A DNA stretch of 6,798 nt from contig JASHUC010000094.1 of NCBI GenBank assembly GCA_030040235.1, forward strand, positions 1-6,798. Reading direction: 5' to 3'. The notes beneath the pieces were generated by a model. That model saw only the letters and a program-made list of their open reading frames with translations, had not been told where the DNA came from and ran no database searches. Positions 5,235 to 6,798 of the stretch are shown here, one piece after another (the first letter of the stretch is position 1; each line of letters begins with the position of its first letter). Both the position numbers and the translations under genes were made by a program. This DNA comes from Gammaproteobacteria bacterium (GTDB taxonomy: Bacteria; Pseudomonadota; Gammaproteobacteria; Steroidobacterales; Steroidobacteraceae).

Positions 5235-6798
5235 GTGCTCGAGCAGAACCTGACGCGGTGGGCGAAATACCAGGCGCCGCGGTTGGGAACGCTCATCGTC
5301 TGCGCGGTGTACGCGTGCCCGCCTGGATCGAAGGCTCCGATCCAAGCGCCGGGGGCGGACGCCCCACAGCAGTGCAGTGCCGCCGGGCCGCAGGTCGCCA
5401 GCTCTTCGCCCCAGGACCCCGCCGCACCGCCGTCACAGAGTCCCGGCGCCGCGCTCGCTCGTCAGGACCCGCAACCGAAAGCATCCAAGCCGACCGGTGA
5501 GCCCCTGCAGGAGGTGACGGTGACCGCACAGCGCCTGAACCTGATCGGCCTTGCGACGACGGCCAGCGAGGGCGTGGTCGTGAATAGCGAGATCATCCTC
5601 GCCCCGGCCTACCGGCCCGGCCAGGTGCTCGAGACGGTGCCGGGCCTGGACGTCACCACGCACAGCGGGGAGGGCAAGGCGAACCAGTATCTGATGCGCG
5701 GCTATAACCTCGACCACGGCACCGATCTGGCGGTGTTCGTCGACGACATGCCCATCAACGAGCCCACCCACGCTCACGGGCAGGGGTACGCCGACATCAA
5801 CTTCATGATCCCCGAGCTCGCGACCAACATCAGCTATACCAAAGGCACCTACTACGCCAACGAAGGGGATTTCGCCTCCGTCGGCTCGGTGCACATCAAT
5901 TATCTCGACACGATTCCCGATCAGGTCGCGGTGAGTGGCGGTACAGAGGACTTTCAGCGCTATTTTGCGGCCGGCTCCACGCCGCTCGGCAGCGGTAACC
6001 TGCTGGGCGCGCTCGAGGTCCAGCACTACGATGGGCCCTGGACGATTCCGGGCGATCAACGCAAGGTCAACATGGTGCTGCGCTTCAGCGAAGGCGACGC
6101 TCAGGACGGCTATACGCTGACCGCGATGTTCTATCACGATCTGTGGAATGCGCAGACCGACCAACCCGAGCGAGCGCTCACCGAGGATCTGATCTCCTCT
6201 CGCTGGAGCGAGCTCGATCCGTCGGACGCGGGCTATGCGCAACGCTCGAGCCTTTCGTGGATGTATCACGAAGCGCTCGGCGAGGGGGTGCTCACGGCCA
6301 ACGCCTACGTGATCAGCAATCACCTCACGCTCTGGAATGACTTCACGCATTTCCTGGTTGACCCCGTCAACGGCGACCAGGAAGAGCAACACGAAGACCG
6401 CACCACGGTCGGAGGCGACACGACCTACGGCTGGACGACGCAGATCGGAGGCATCGGCAACGACTGGCTGGCCGGCGTGCACAGCCGCTTCGACTACAAC
6501 GACGTTGAGCGCATACCGACCGAGGATCGCATCCCACTGACGGCCGCACAGCTCGCGGCCGTCGATTACCCCTCGTACTACACCGAGAGCGACACCGTGC
6601 GCCTGAGCAGCGTCGCGGGCTTCGTGCAGGCGACCACTCACTGGACGGACTGGTTTCGCTCGGTGCTCGGCTTCCGGGAAGACTACATGTATGGCAGCGA
6701 TACCGGCACCTGGTACGGTACGGCGAGCCGGACTCTGCCCGAGCCGAAGGCGAGCCTGATCTTCCGAGCGGCCCGGGATACGGAGCTTTACTTAAGCT
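5235..6798 (+). CDS. TonB-dependent outer-membrane receptor, N-terminal part (cut by window end)
   Basis: The frame starting at GTG 5235 is open to the window edge, giving 521 residues of a receptor probably of 700 or more. Residues 1-27 look like a signal peptide: a basic stretch (R8, K11, R16), a short hydrophobic core LGTLIVCAVYA and a V-x-A cleavage pattern. Residues 28-90 are an Ala/Pro/Gln/Ser-rich linker, longer than usual. A TonB-box-like LQEVTVTAQR follows at 91-100. The plug domain (about 105-225) contains GQVLETVPGLDV, GEGKANQYLMRGYNLDHGTD, FVDDMPINEPTHAHGQGYAD and YTKGTYYANEGDFASVGSV, typical of one receptor subfamily. From about 230 on, alternating polar and aromatic segments fit barrel strands. 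The receptor would bind a substrate at the cell surface and import it with energy from TonB-ExbB-ExbD. The ligand cannot be assigned. It is preceded by 149 bases holding the inverted repeat, so it is probably separately regulated. The family is certain; the start is less so. Confidence 0.9.
   Translation, partial: MLEQNLTRWAKYQAPRLGTLIVCAVYACPPGSKAPIQAPGADAPQQCSAAGPQVASSSPQDPAAPPSQSPGAALARQDPQPKASKPTGEPLQEVTVTAQRLNLIGLATTASEGVVVNSEIILAPAYRPGQVLETVPGLDVTTHSGEGKANQYLMRGYNLDHGTDLAVFVDDMPINEPTHAHGQGYADINFMIPELATNISYTKGTYYANEGDFASVGSVHINYLDTIPDQVAVSGGTEDFQRYFAAGSTPLGSGNLLGALEVQHYDGPWTIPGDQRKVNMVLRFSEGDAQDGYTLTAMFYHDLWNAQTDQPERALTEDLISSRWSELDPSDAGYAQRSSLSWMYHEALGEGVLTANAYVISNHLTLWNDFTHFLVDPVNGDQEEQHEDRTTVGGDTTYGWTTQIGGIGNDWLAGVHSRFDYNDVERIPTEDRIPLTAAQLAAVDYPSYYTESDTVRLSSVAGFVQATTHWTDWFRSVLGFREDYMYGSDTGTWYGTASRTLPEPKASLIFRAARDTELYLS

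Noticed and set aside
5433..6641. Minus-strand open frame of 402 codons antisense to the receptor
   Set aside because: It is the antisense shadow of the TonB-dependent receptor coding frame; composition is atypical and no motif is recognised.
1..6798. Possibility of a mobile element, CRISPR array, toxin-antitoxin pair or defence system
   Set aside because: No direct-repeat arrays, transposase or integrase motifs, tRNA genes or paired small genes were seen; all larger frames fall into known chromosomal families.

Overview
The window is high-GC DNA with ordinary, compact bacterial gene packing. The gene content (a YihY/BrkB membrane protein, a PAS/GGDEF/EAL signalling protein, a TonB-dependent outer-membrane receptor with a 'VTVTAQR' N-terminal box) fits a Gram-negative proteobacterium. 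The receptor style suggests a gammaproteobacterium of the Xanthomonadales/Nevskiales/Steroidobacterales type, but that placement is inference and not proven here. No RNA gene, insertion sequence, CRISPR array or phage gene was recognised.

Layout: (1) 1-165, plus strand: the last 54 codons of a YihY/BrkB family inner-membrane protein. (2) 95-913, minus strand: a complete DODA-type (LigB-fold) class III extradiol dioxygenase whose 3' end overlaps the BrkB 3' end tail-to-tail. (3) 914-1130: a divergent intergenic region. (4) 1131-4175, plus: a 1014-residue soluble protein with four PAS domains followed by GGDEF and EAL domains, both with their key catalytic residues. (5) 4237-5085, plus: a CmcJ/NvfI (AsaB-like) family putative Fe(II)/2-oxoglutarate oxygenase, preceded by a good sigma70-like promoter so close to the ATG that the mRNA would be leaderless. 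(6) 5086-5234: a short AT-richer intergenic region with a perfect 9-bp inverted repeat. (7) 5235 to the window end, plus: the N-terminal 521 residues of a TonB-dependent receptor, cut off by the window edge.

How they may work together: no single operon is evident. The c-di-GMP protein, the CmcJ-like oxygenase and the receptor are co-directional but separated by gaps of 61 and 149 bases, and the latter two each appear to have their own control region. Two oxidative enzymes of different families (a ring-cleaving dioxygenase and a CmcJ-like oxidase) lie close to an outer-membrane uptake receptor. Uptake and oxidation of a small organic or aromatic compound is therefore possible, but this is inference from proximity only. 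I see no convincing new defence, mobile or RNA system; the most useful leads are the CmcJ-like gene with its leaderless promoter and the inverted-repeat element before the receptor.
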